A DNA stretch of 15,808 nucleotides from an uncultured Collinsella sp. (GTDB lineage: Bacteria > Actinomycetota > Coriobacteriia > Coriobacteriales > Coriobacteriaceae). Where the stretch lies: assembly GCA_934655835.1 (NCBI GenBank), contig CAKUHM010000014.1:1-15808 (forward strand). The letters are read 5' to 3'. The first letter of the stretch is position 1; every line of letters begins with the position of its first letter. A program made the position numbers and the translations under genes. Below are positions 6,497-13,751 of this stretch, one piece after another. The notes under the pieces were generated by a model. It was given only the letters and a program-made list of their open reading frames with translations. It was not told the DNA's origin and did not search any database.

Positions 6497-8173
6497 TTAG
6501 GCGAGCTCAGCGGTACCCAGATCGGCGTGCTTCTGCGGATCAACGTAGAGGTACTTGACGCGGTCGGAGCCAGCGATGGTGTGCGTGTAGAACATCACCG
6601 GGATAACCGGGCAGTCGGCGGCGACCATAGCGTCGGCCTCCTGCATCTTGGCGATACGCTCGTCGTCATCGACCGTGGCGCGAGCCTCGTCGACCTTGGC
6701 GTCGAACTCGGGGTTGTTGTAACCGGAGCGGTTGTCGCCACCGAGGGAGTCGGAGTGGAACAGCGGGTACAGGAAGTTGTCCATGATCGGGTAGTCGGCA
6801 ATCCAACCCAGACGACCAAACTGATAGTTGAAGTTCTGATACTGCTCGAGCAGGGCAGACCACTCGGGGGTATCGGAGGTAGCGGTAACGCCCACCTTGG
6901 CGAGGTCGCCGATGATGGACTCCATGATCTCCTTGTGGCCACCGTCCTGGTTGTAGGACAGGGTCACATTGATGCCACGGTCGCCGTTAGCGCCAGCGGG
7001 AGCAACCTTGTCGAGGTACTCGTTGGCCTTATCAACGTTGTACTCGCAGAACTCCCATGCGCCCTCCTTGTAGCCGGCGATTCCCGGAGGAACGATGCCG
7101 TCGGCGGGGGTACGGGTGCCCTTGAAGATGGTCTTGCAGATGGCCTCGCGGTTGATGGCCAGGGAGATGCCCTTACGCAGGTCGGCGTTGTTGAACGGCT
7201 CGGCCGTGGTGTTGCAGGTCAGGTAGTAGGTGGAAGGCTCGGCGCCGAGCAGCATGTGCTCGCCGTCACCCATGGTGTAGCCGTCCTTAGACTCGCCACG
7301 GTCCTTCTTGGCGGCATCAATCTGAGCAACGGGAACGTCGCAGATGTCGAGGTTGCCGGCCTGGAACTCCTTGTAAGCGGTCTCAACGTCCTTAATGACC
7401 TGGAAGTGGATGGCGTCGATCTTGGCCTTGTCGCCATAGTAATCGTCGAACTTCTTGAGGTTGATCTCCTGACCATCCTCCCACTTGCCGTCCATCATGA
7501 ACGGGCCGTTGCCGACCGGGGCAAGGTAGAAGCTCTTGACGTCGGACTCGGCGCACTCGGGAACCGGGGACAGAGCCGGGTGAGAAGCGACGAAGGGGAA
7601 GTCAGCGTAAGCGGTAGACAGCTTAACGACGAGAGTCTCGTCGTCGGGGCAGGTAACGCCCGTCAGCTCGTCAGCGTTGCCGGCAACCAGGTCGTCGTAG
7701 CCCTCAACCATGGAGAGGTGGTAGGAAACCTCGGAAGGACCGTACTCAGTAGCGATGGCCGACTTGGTGTTGACCAGACGCTCCCAGCCAAGCTTGAAGG
7801 ACTTGGAGGTGACGTCGTCGCCGTTGTGGAACTTAGCCTTCTTGATCTTGAAGGTGAACTCGGTGGCGTCGTCGTTGGCCTCGAAGGACTCGCAAGCCAG
7901 CGGAACGATCTCGCCCTTCTCGTTGTCGTACTCGGTCAGAGCATCAAACAGCTGGTAGTTGACCTGAGTGCCCTGATCCTCCTGGACGTTGTAGGGGTCA
8001 ATGCAGACCGGGTTGTTGATGTAGAAGTTCAGCGTCGAACCGGACTCAGAACCGGAAGCGTCGCCACCCTTCTTGCCGCACGCGGCAAGAAAAGCCATGG
8101 AGCTCGCAGCGAGGGTGCCGCCAACAAAGGCGCGACGACCCATAACGGGCTGGTGGAACATAGAATCAGCCAT
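6497..8173 (-). CDS. oppA: Oligopeptide-binding lipoprotein OppA (SBP family 5)
   Basis: The extracytoplasmic solute-binding protein that captures peptides and delivers them to OppBC. The 558 residues begin with a short lipoprotein signal. It has twin arginines (R13-R14 in GRRAFVGG), a hydrophobic stretch and the lipobox LAAC with C32 as the lipidated cysteine, followed by a G/S-rich linker. The mature part fits family 5 binding proteins: NPVCIDPYNVQEDQG, YQLFDALTEYD, then TEFTFKIKKAKFHNGDDVT. The ATG at 8173 is chosen because AAGGAGG (8179-8185) precedes it by 5 nt and the signal peptide follows directly; an in-frame ATG at 8323 would bury the signal. As the first gene of the operon it is probably the most highly expressed. 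The ligand range cannot be deduced. Confidence 0.93.
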   Translation of the reverse strand: MADSMFHQPVMGRRAFVGGTLAASSMAFLAACGKKGGDASGSESGSTLNFYINNPVCIDPYNVQEDQGTQVNYQLFDALTEYDNEKGEIVPLACESFEANDDATEFTFKIKKAKFHNGDDVTSKSFKLGWERLVNTKSAIATEYGPSEVSYHLSMVEGYDDLVAGNADELTGVTCPDDETLVVKLSTAYADFPFVASHPALSPVPECAESDVKSFYLAPVGNGPFMMDGKWEDGQEINLKKFDDYYGDKAKIDAIHFQVIKDVETAYKEFQAGNLDICDVPVAQIDAAKKDRGESKDGYTMGDGEHMLLGAEPSTYYLTCNTTAEPFNNADLRKGISLAINREAICKTIFKGTRTPADGIVPPGIAGYKEGAWEFCEYNVDKANEYLDKVAPAGANGDRGINVTLSYNQDGGHKEIMESIIGDLAKVGVTATSDTPEWSALLEQYQNFNYQFGRLGWIADYPIMDNFLYPLFHSDSLGGDNRSGYNNPEFDAKVDEARATVDDDERIAKMQEADAMVAADCPVIPVMFYTHTIAGSDRVKYLYVDPQKHADLGTAELA

Positions 8174-8255
8174 GCCATCCTCCTTAAGAGATAGGACAAA
8201 AATAGGTAGACCGGACATATGTCGAGACACCCGATCTAAACCATCAAAACGCGGC

Positions 8256-8267
8256 CCATTGCAATGG
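8256..8267. promoter_or_regulatory. 12-bp palindrome CCATTGCAATGG upstream of oppA, candidate operator
   Basis: A perfect self-complementary 12-mer lying where transcription of oppA would start, just downstream of the candidate -10. Its position suits a repressor site. The cognate regulator is unknown and not in the window. Confidence 0.35.
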
Positions 8268-8270
8268 CTG

Positions 8271-8299
8271 GTTATGCACAACAGGCCAACGTTTTGCAA
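8271..8299 (-). promoter_or_regulatory. Candidate oppA promoter
   Basis: On the minus strand, TTGCAA (8294-8299, 4 of 6 to the -35 consensus) and CATAAC (8271-8276, 4 of 6 to -10) are 17 nt apart. The start point would fall near 8264, giving a leader of about 90 nt. A copy of a 10-base repeat overlaps the -10 and a 12-bp palindrome covers the likely start point. This is the best match I could find by eye and is not proven. Confidence 0.35.
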
Positions 8300-8323
8300 T
8301 ACAGTAGCGCATTTTATGCACAA
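8272..8323. repeat. Two identical 10-mers TTATGCACAA, 42 bp apart, upstream of oppA
   Basis: Copies at 8272-8281 and 8314-8323 in the same orientation. The 42-bp spacing is four helical turns, so both copies face the same side of the DNA. One overlaps the candidate -10 and the other lies upstream of the -35. They could bind a regulator cooperatively; chance is not excluded. Confidence 0.4.
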
Positions 8324-8407
8324 ATGGCGCCTAATTCCGGTTAACGGTCGAGAAATTCTTTAGTTGGGCGAAGTATGTGGGGATATTTTGACACTGTTAC
8401 AAAACTG

Positions 8408-8442
8408 TAAACAAAAAGGGTCCCGCACTTGCGGGACCCTTT
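8408..8442 (-). terminator. Rho-independent terminator after secG
   Basis: On the minus strand a perfect 12-bp stem (AAAGGGTCCCGC, 8415-8426 with 8431-8442) and a 4-nt loop are followed by the T-rich tract TTTTTGTTT. It lies 22 nt past the secG stop and isolates the secG unit from the opp operon. Confidence 0.92.
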
Positions 8443-8464
8443 ACAAACGTATACAAGCCGACGC

Positions 8465-8719
8465 TTAGTAGCCGACGATGCCCTGCGGGAAGAAGAACAT
8501 GCACAGGACGACGCACACGGCGAAGACGACGGCCATGATCACCGTCAGGCGATCGAGGTTCTGCTCCATGACGCCCGTGGCAGAGCTGGAGTTATACAGC
8601 GAGCTAGCAATCATATCCGAAACGCCGGTACCCTTACCGGAATGCATCAGAACGAGAATCGTCAGCGCTACGGCAGAGACAGCCCAAACGACAAACAGAA
8701 GAATCTGGAACGGACCCAT
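8465..8719 (-). CDS. secG: Protein translocase subunit SecG
   Basis: A small membrane subunit that assists SecYE in protein export. The 84 residues match SecG in size and layout: a first membrane helix at about 3-24, a Gly/Ser-rich loop with MHSGKGTGVSDM, a second helix at about 59-77, and a short tail. AAGGAG lies 7 nt before the ATG. A hairpin stands between gpmI and this gene, so secG may depend on read-through or on its own promoter. An extended -10 candidate, TGCTAGAGT on the minus strand near 8745-8755, lacks a good -35. Location beside pgk-tpiA is common for secG in many bacteria. Confidence 0.92.
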   Translation of the reverse strand: MGPFQILLFVVWAVSAVALTILVLMHSGKGTGVSDMIASSLYNSSSATGVMEQNLDRLTVIMAVVFAVCVVLCMFFFPQGIVGY

Positions 8720-8824
8720 AGATAAGCTCCTTAATAGAACAATTCAAACTCTAGCACTGTACCACAATTCTTAGCCCTCCCCCGCCTGTCACCCGGGGAC
8801 GGGGCAGAAATGGCAGAAATACCA

Positions 8825-8857
8825 AAAGGGGGTTGCCCGATATGGGCAACCCCCTTT
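8825..8857 (-). terminator. Terminator-like hairpin after gpmI
   Basis: A perfect 14-bp stem (AAAGGGGGTTGCCC, 8825-8838 with 8844-8857) with a 5-nt loop. On the minus strand the arm ends in TTTT and then GGTATTT, so termination may be partial. It lies 25 nt after the gpmI stop. Confidence 0.8.
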
Positions 8858-8882
8858 GCAAGAAAACGTTTGAAGTTTTCTA

Positions 8883-10436
8883 TTAGGCCTCGGCGGCGAG
8901 CACGCGGCCCGTCATCTCGGCGGAAGGCTCCAGACCAGCCATGGTAAGCATGGTCGGGGCGATATCGGAGAGACGGCCGTCCTCGATACCGGTGAGCTGA
9001 GCCTTCTCATCAACGATGATGAACGGCACGCGGTTGGTGGTGTGAGCCGTAAACGGATGCTTGGAACCGTCGGAAGCAACGTCAAACATGTGGTCGGCGT
9101 TGCCGTGGTCGGCGGTAATCAGCGCAAAGCCGCCCTTGGCGAGAATCGCCGGGACAACCTTGGACAGGGCATCGTCAACAGCCTCGACAGCCTTGACGGC
9201 AGCCTCGAAGACGCCGGTATGACCGACCATGTCACAGTTCGCGAAGTTCACGATGTAGAAATCAGCGCGATCCTCATTGATAGCGGCGACGAGCTTCTCG
9301 GTGACCTCGGGAGCGCTCATCTCGGGCTGCAGATCGTAGGTAGCAACCTTGGGGGAAGCGACGAGCACGCGCTCCTCGCCCTCCTTGGGCTCCTCGATGC
9401 CGCCATTGAGGAAGAACGTCACGTGGGCGTACTTCTCGGTCTCGGCGGTGTGCAGCTGCTTCAGGCCGTTGGCGGCGATGACGTCGGCCAGGACATTCTC
9501 GGGGAACGTCTTGGGGAAGGCGACCTCGACGTCAAACGTCGGATCGTACTCGGTCATCGTCACAAAGTGCGAGAGCTTGATCTGCTCGCGCTCAAAGCCG
9601 TCGAACTCCTTGTCCGTGAACACGCGGGTCATCTGACGGGCGCGGTCGGGACGGAAGTTGAAGAAGATGGCCGCGTCGCCCTCGTGGATGCCCTCATTGT
9701 GGGCAGCGAAGGGCTCGACGAACTCGTCGCCGCGCGGGTCCTTCTCGTAGTAGGCCTTGATACCGGCAACAGGGTCGGTATCGGCATCGGACGCATTGAC
9801 CATGACGTCGTAGGCGCGCTGGATGCGCTCCCAACGGTTGTCGCGGTCCATGGCCCAATAGCGGCCCGAGACGGTGGCAACGCGGGCATCGCAACCGGTC
9901 TCCTCGGAGATCTTAGCCAGGAAGGCGCAGAACTCGCTCATGTAGCCGGCACCGGACTGCGGGTCGACGTCACGGCCGTCCATAAAGGCGTGGACGCGAA
10001 CGGTCTTGACACCGCGCTCGGCAGCCATCTTGACCAGAGCCTCGACGTGGTTCATGTGAGAATGAACGCCGCCAGGGCTCATAAGGCCCATGAGGTGGAG
10101 GGTCTTGCCGTCTGCCTTGACGTCGTCCATAGCCTTGACGAAGACCTCGTTCTCGGCGATGGAGCCGTCCTTGATGGCGTTGTTGATGCGCGAAAGCTCC
10201 TGGAACACGATGCGGCCGGCACCGATGTTGAGGTGACCCACCTCGGAGTTGCCCATCTGGCCATCGGGAAGGCCCACATCCTCGCCCGAAGCGCCGAGCG
10301 TGGTGTGAGGGTACTTCTCGTACAGGCTATCAAGGAAGGGCGTCTTGGCAGCAGCGACGGCGTTCTCGCCATCGGCCGGGGCCAGGCCACAACCGTCCAT
10401 GATGATCAGGAGTGCAGGAAGATGACGCTGTGCCAT
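8883..10436 (-). CDS. gpmI: 2,3-bisphosphoglycerate-independent phosphoglycerate mutase
   Basis: Interconverts 3- and 2-phosphoglycerate in glycolysis with two metal ions, normally Mn2+, and a phosphoserine intermediate. The 517 residues show the alkaline-phosphatase-superfamily layout. D14 lies in LIIMDGCGLAP, and the nucleophile is S64 in MGNSEVGHLNIGAG. Substrate-domain motifs HAFMDGRDVDP and YWAMDRDNRWER follow, then NFRPDRARQMTR, and the second metal site is ITADHGNADHM near residue 455. Length is typical (about 510). The ATG is 5 nt after the tpiA stop with a short AGGA ahead of it, so it is co-transcribed with pgk-tpiA. It stands between tpiA and secG, whereas in many actinobacteria these two are adjacent. 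Confidence 0.96.
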   Translation of the reverse strand: MAQRHLPALLIIMDGCGLAPADGENAVAAAKTPFLDSLYEKYPHTTLGASGEDVGLPDGQMGNSEVGHLNIGAGRIVFQELSRINNAIKDGSIAENEVFVKAMDDVKADGKTLHLMGLMSPGGVHSHMNHVEALVKMAAERGVKTVRVHAFMDGRDVDPQSGAGYMSEFCAFLAKISEETGCDARVATVSGRYWAMDRDNRWERIQRAYDVMVNASDADTDPVAGIKAYYEKDPRGDEFVEPFAAHNEGIHEGDAAIFFNFRPDRARQMTRVFTDKEFDGFEREQIKLSHFVTMTEYDPTFDVEVAFPKTFPENVLADVIAANGLKQLHTAETEKYAHVTFFLNGGIEEPKEGEERVLVASPKVATYDLQPEMSAPEVTEKLVAAINEDRADFYIVNFANCDMVGHTGVFEAAVKAVEAVDDALSKVVPAILAKGGFALITADHGNADHMFDVASDGSKHPFTAHTTNRVPFIIVDEKAQLTGIEDGRLSDIAPTMLTMAGLEPSAEMTGRVLAAEA

Positions 10437-10441
10437 ATGTC

Positions 10442-11209
10442 CTACTCGCCTGCCTTGACGACCATAGAAGCGAAGTCGGCAGCCTTGAGCGAAGCGCCGC
10501 CCACGAGGGCGCCGTCAACGTCAGGCTTGGCGACGAGCTCGGCGATGTTGCCGGGCTTGGCAGAGCCACCGTACAGAACGCGGATGCCGTCGGCGAGCTC
10601 CTCGCCGAACATCTCCTTGAGGGTCTCACGGATAGCGCCGCAGACCTCCTGAGCATCCTCGGCGGTAGCGGTCTTACCGGTGCCGATGGCCCAGATAGGC
10701 TCATAGGCGACGACGACCTGCTTGGGGCAGGTGATCTCGAGACCCTCGAGACCAGCCTTAACCTGGTTCACGACGTGCTCGACATAGGTGCCGGCCTCGC
10801 GGACCTCAAGGGACTCGCCGCAGCAGAAGACGGGAACAAGACCGGCGGCAACGAGGGCCTTGGCCTTCTTGTTCTGATCCTCGTCGGTCTCGTGGAAGTA
10901 GTCACGACGCTCGGAGTGACCGATGATGCAGTAGGTGCAGCCAGCGGACTTGAGCATGTCGCAAGAGGACTCACCGGTGTAGGCACCCTTGGCCTCCCAG
11001 TACACGTTCTGTGCACCGAGGGCAATGGGGGCAGCCTGAATGCGGTCGTGAACCGTGGTGATGTCGATGGTCGGAGGGCAGACGAGCACCTCGACGCCAG
11101 CCGGAACCTCGGGCAGAGCCTGGGCCAGCTCGTCGGCGAGCTTGGCGGCCTCAGCGACGTCGTTGTTCATCTTCCAGTTACCAGCGATAAGAAGGGTGCG
11201 ATTAGGCAT
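10442..11209 (-). CDS. tpiA: Triosephosphate isomerase
   Basis: Interconverts dihydroxyacetone phosphate and glyceraldehyde 3-phosphate. The 255-residue TIM barrel has N11 and K13 (AGNWKMN), catalytic H98 (CIIGHSERR), catalytic E170 (VAYEPIWAIGTGK, with loop 6 at 171-179) and the phosphate-binding YGGSAKPGN and DGALVGGASL. The ATG at 11209 is chosen because the family N-terminus starts there. It overlaps the last 8 nt of pgk, and GGAGG lies about 9 nt upstream inside pgk. An upstream in-frame ATG at 11272 would add 21 residues with no family match. The overlap indicates translational coupling with pgk. Confidence 0.96.
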   Translation of the reverse strand: MPNRTLLIAGNWKMNNDVAEAAKLADELAQALPEVPAGVEVLVCPPTIDITTVHDRIQAAPIALGAQNVYWEAKGAYTGESSCDMLKSAGCTYCIIGHSERRDYFHETDEDQNKKAKALVAAGLVPVFCCGESLEVREAGTYVEHVVNQVKAGLEGLEITCPKQVVVAYEPIWAIGTGKTATAEDAQEVCGAIRETLKEMFGEELADGIRVLYGGSAKPGNIAELVAKPDVDGALVGGASLKAADFASMVVKAGE

Positions 11210-12392
11210 CGAGAAGCGCCTCCACTCCGGGCAGGGCCTTACCCTCGACGAGCTCCATGGAAGCGCCACCACCGGTGGAGATCCAGCTCATCTTGTCGGC
11301 CAGGTTGAACTTGTTGACAGCTGCGACAGAGTCGCCACCGCCGATGATCGAGGTGCAATCGGCCTCGGCAACAGCCTCGGCGATAGCCTGGGTGCCGTGA
11401 GCGAAGTTGTCGAACTCGAAGACGCCCATGGGGCCGTTCCAGAACACGGTCTTGGCGCCCTTGACGGCCTCGGCGTAGAGCTCCTCGGTCTTGGGGCCGA
11501 TGTCCATGCCCTCACGATCGTCGGGGATAGCGTCGGAAGCGACAACCTCGGGGACAGCGTCCTCGCCAAAGTGATCGGCAACGCGGTTGTCGATGGGGAG
11601 CAGGATCTTGACGCCCTTCTCCTCGGCCTTCTTGAGCATCTCGCCGGCGCGCTCGACCCAGTCCTCTTCCTTGAGGGACTGACCGACGGTCAGGCCCTGA
11701 GCCAGGAAGAAGGTGTAGGCCATGCCGCCACCGATGATCAGGGTGTCAGCGGAGTCGATAAGGTGATCGAGAACGCCGATCTTGGAGGAAACCTTGGAAC
11801 CGCCGACGATAGCGACGAAGGGGCGCTCGGGCTCGGCGAAGATACCGGTCAGCGTGTCGACCTCCTTCTCGAGCAGGAAGCCGGCGACGGCAGGCAGGTA
11901 AGCGGCGGGGCCCACGACGGAACCCTGGGCGCGGTGAGCAGTGCCGAAGGCATCGAGAACGAAGACGTCACCATAGGAAGCGAGGGTCTTGGCGATCTCG
12001 GGATCGTTCTTCTTCTCACGCTTGTCGAAACGGACGTTCTCGAGAACCAGGACCTTGCCCGGCTCGACGGCGGCAACAGCCTCAGCAGCCTTCTCGCCGT
12101 AGGTGTCGGCGACAAAGGCAACATCGAGACCAGAGAGCTCAGCGAGCTTCTTGGCGACAGGCTCAAGGGAGAGCTCAGGCTGGAAGCCGGTGCCCTCGGG
12201 ACGGCCGAGGTGGCTCATGAGGATGACGCGAGCGTTGTGCTCAACGAGGTAGTTGATGGTGGGCAGGGCAGCCTTGATGCGGGTGGTGTCGCCAACGACG
12301 CCATCCTTGATAGGCACGTTGAAGTCAACGCGGACGAGAACGCGCTTGCCGTCGACATCGATGTCGCGGACGGTCTTCTTGGTAAAGGCCAT
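11202..12392 (-). CDS. pgk: Phosphoglycerate kinase
   Basis: Transfers phosphate from 1,3-bisphosphoglycerate to ADP, the first ATP-making step of lower glycolysis. The 396 residues have the substrate-binding RVDFNVP (about 21-27), SHLGRPEG and LENVRF in the N-terminal domain. The hinge and nucleotide domain show GGSKVSSKIGVLDHL, GPMGVFEFDNF and the phosphate loop SIIGGGDSVAAV. The start at 12392 (MAFTKKTV) fits the family; AAAGGT precedes it by about 11 nt, a rather distant site. An upstream ATG at 12428 would add 12 residues inside the leader hairpin region. It follows a terminator after gap, so expression depends on read-through or on a promoter in 12393-12450. Confidence 0.96.
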   Translation of the reverse strand: MAFTKKTVRDIDVDGKRVLVRVDFNVPIKDGVVGDTTRIKAALPTINYLVEHNARVILMSHLGRPEGTGFQPELSLEPVAKKLAELSGLDVAFVADTYGEKAAEAVAAVEPGKVLVLENVRFDKREKKNDPEIAKTLASYGDVFVLDAFGTAHRAQGSVVGPAAYLPAVAGFLLEKEVDTLTGIFAEPERPFVAIVGGSKVSSKIGVLDHLIDSADTLIIGGGMAYTFFLAQGLTVGQSLKEEDWVERAGEMLKKAEEKGVKILLPIDNRVADHFGEDAVPEVVASDAIPDDREGMDIGPKTEELYAEAVKGAKTVFWNGPMGVFEFDNFAHGTQAIAEAVAEADCTSIIGGGDSVAAVNKFNLADKMSWISTGGGASMELVEGKALPGVEALLDA

Positions 12393-12415
12393 GTTTGCTT
12401 CTACCTTTCGTACGT

Positions 12416-12438
12416 GTCTGCCTCCCATTACGGCAGAC
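12416..12438 (-). other. Hairpin in the pgk leader
   Basis: A perfect 7-bp stem, GTCTGCC/GGCAGAC (12416-12422 with 12432-12438), with a 9-nt loop, between the gap terminator and the pgk ribosome site. With no T run it is not a terminator. It could stabilise the 5' end of a pgk-tpiA-gpmI message or mark a processing site; the role is inferred. Confidence 0.45.
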
Positions 12439-12446
12439 GATTTCCT

Positions 12447-12495
12447 ATAAAAAGGGCGCGACCCTAGGGTGTAAGCCCTATGAGGCCGCGCCCTT
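12447..12495 (-). terminator. Terminator after gap
   Basis: On the minus strand a 9-bp GC-rich stem, AAGGGCGCG/CGCGCCCTT (12452-12460 with 12487-12495), has a smaller inner TAGGG/CCCTA pairing and is followed by TTTTTATA. It sits 37 nt after the gap stop and would separate gap from pgk at least partly. Confidence 0.82.
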
Positions 12496-12532
12496 CTTTA
12501 GACGCTCAACGAGCTATTCGCTAAAAGCTAAA

Positions 12533-13558
12533 TTAAGCAACGAACTTCTCGAAGTACTTGATGGTGCGGACCATCTGAGAGGTGTAAGAGTTCTCGTTGT
12601 CGTACCAAGAGGTGACCTGAACGAGGGTCTGGCCGTTGCCGAGGTCAGAGCACATGGTCTGAGTGGCGTCGAAGATGGAGCCATGGGTCTCGCCGATGAT
12701 GTCGGTGGAGACGATGTCGTCCTCGTTGTAACCGAAGGTCTCGGAGATGGTGGCAGCGTAGGCCTTCATAGCGGCGTTAACCTCGTCGACGGTGACCTTC
12801 TTGTCAACGACGGCGTAGAGGTTGGTGATGGAGCCGGTCGGCGTCGGGACGCGCTGGGCGGCACCGATGAGCTTACCGTTGAGCTCGGGGAGAACCAAGC
12901 CGATAGCCTTGGCAGCACCGGTGGTGTTGGGGACAATGTTGACGGCGCAGGCGCGGCTACGACGCTTGTTGCCCTTGCGCTGCGGGCCGTCGAGCGGCAT
13001 CTGGTCGCCGGTCCAGGCGTGAATGGTGGTCATGATGCCGGACACGATGGGAGCGAAGTCGTTCAGACCCTTGGCCATCGGGGCGAGGCAGTTGGTGGTG
13101 CAGGAAGCAGCGGAGATGATATTGTCCTCAGCGGTCAGCGTCTCGTGGTTGACGTTGTACACGATGGTGGGCAGATCGCTGCCGGCCGGAGCGGAGATGA
13201 CGACCTTCTTGGCGCCAGCGTTGATGTGGGCCTGAGCCTTAGCCTTGCTGGTGTAGAAGCCGGTGCACTCGAGAACGACGTCGACGTCGAGGTCGCCCCA
13301 AGGCAGGTTGTTGGCGTCGGCCTCCTTGTAGATCTTGATCTCCTTGCCGTCAACGGTGATGGAATCCTCGCCAGCAACGACCTCGTGATCGCGAGCGTAG
13401 TTGCCCTGCGTGGAGTCGTACTTCAGCAGGTAAGCGAGCATATCGGGAGAGGTGAGGTCGTTGATAGCGACGATCTCGGAGCCCTCATGACCGAACATCT
13501 GACGGAAAGCCAGACGACCGATGCGACCGAAGCCGTTAATAGCAACCTTTACTGCCAT
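12533..13558 (-). CDS. gap: Glyceraldehyde-3-phosphate dehydrogenase (type I)
   Basis: Oxidises glyceraldehyde 3-phosphate to 1,3-bisphosphoglycerate with reduction of NAD. The 341 residues begin with the Rossmann motif [15 protein letters not shown]34, at the end of strand 2 (AIND), favours NAD over NADP. The active site is C153 in [12 protein letters not shown] with H180 as base. [13 protein letters not shown] and SWYDNENSY are further family signatures. The start at 13558 has AAAGGAG 5 nt upstream; an in-frame ATG at 13660 would add 34 residues without similarity. It has its own terminator and a candidate promoter, so it can be expressed at a different level from pgk-tpiA-gpmI. Confidence 0.97.
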   Translation of the reverse strand: MAVKVAINGFGRIGRLAFRQMFGHEGSEIVAINDLTSPDMLAYLLKYDSTQGNYARDHEVVAGEDSITVDGKEIKIYKEADANNLPWGDLDVDVVLECTGFYTSKAKAQAHINAGAKKVVISAPAGSDLPTIVYNVNHETLTAEDNIISAASCTTNCLAPMAKGLNDFAPIVSGIMTTIHAWTGDQMPLDGPQRKGNKRRSRACAVNIVPNTTGAAKAIGLVLPELNGKLIGAAQRVPTPTGSITNLYAVVDKKVTVDEVNAAMKAYAATISETFGYNEDDIVSTDIIGETHGSIFDATQTMCSDLGNGQTLVQVTSWYDNENSYTSQMVRTIKYFEKFVA

Positions 13559-13630
13559 TGTGTCTCCTTTCGTAAGGCCCCCGCAAGCTACAGCGCCCGC
13601 CGTTGAGGCCCACAAACTAACCACTCGCCT

Positions 13631-13660
13631 AATATACCTTTTTTTTGACTTGAATTTCAC
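13631..13660 (-). promoter_or_regulatory. Candidate gap promoter
   Basis: On the minus strand, TATATT (13631-13636, 5 of 6 to -10) and GTGAAA (13655-13660, 4 of 6 to -35) are 18 nt apart, with an A-rich spacer. The start point would be near 13624, about 65 nt before the ATG. Confidence 0.4.
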
Positions 13661-13692
13661 GAGAATGCTCGAAATTGAAAATCAAATTTACG

Positions 13693-13706
13693 TTAAAACG
13701 TTTTAA
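13693..13706. promoter_or_regulatory. 14-bp palindrome TTAAAACGTTTTAA upstream of gap, cre/LacI-like
   Basis: A perfect palindrome with a central CG, as in LacI/CcpA-family operators. Compared with the cre consensus TGWAANCGNTNWCA it departs only at positions 2 and 13. It is centred about 75 bp upstream of the likely gap start point, between whiA and gap. The regulator is not in the window. Confidence 0.45.
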
Positions 13707-13751
13707 AGAATAAAATAGCAGCTAAATCCGTATATAAGTCGATACTTTAAA

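Noticed and set aside
6470..8194. A 574-codon open frame on the plus strand opposite oppA, and similar long frames opposite gpmI, pgk, gap and rapZ
   Set aside because: These are antisense shadows produced by GC-biased codon use. Their translations are low-complexity (rich in V, L, G, D) with no domain signature.
12393..12428. Upstream starts for pgk (12428), tpiA (11272), gap (13660) and oppA (8323)
   Set aside because: In each case the family N-terminus or signal peptide begins at the later ATG, which is also better placed relative to a ribosome site or gene overlap.
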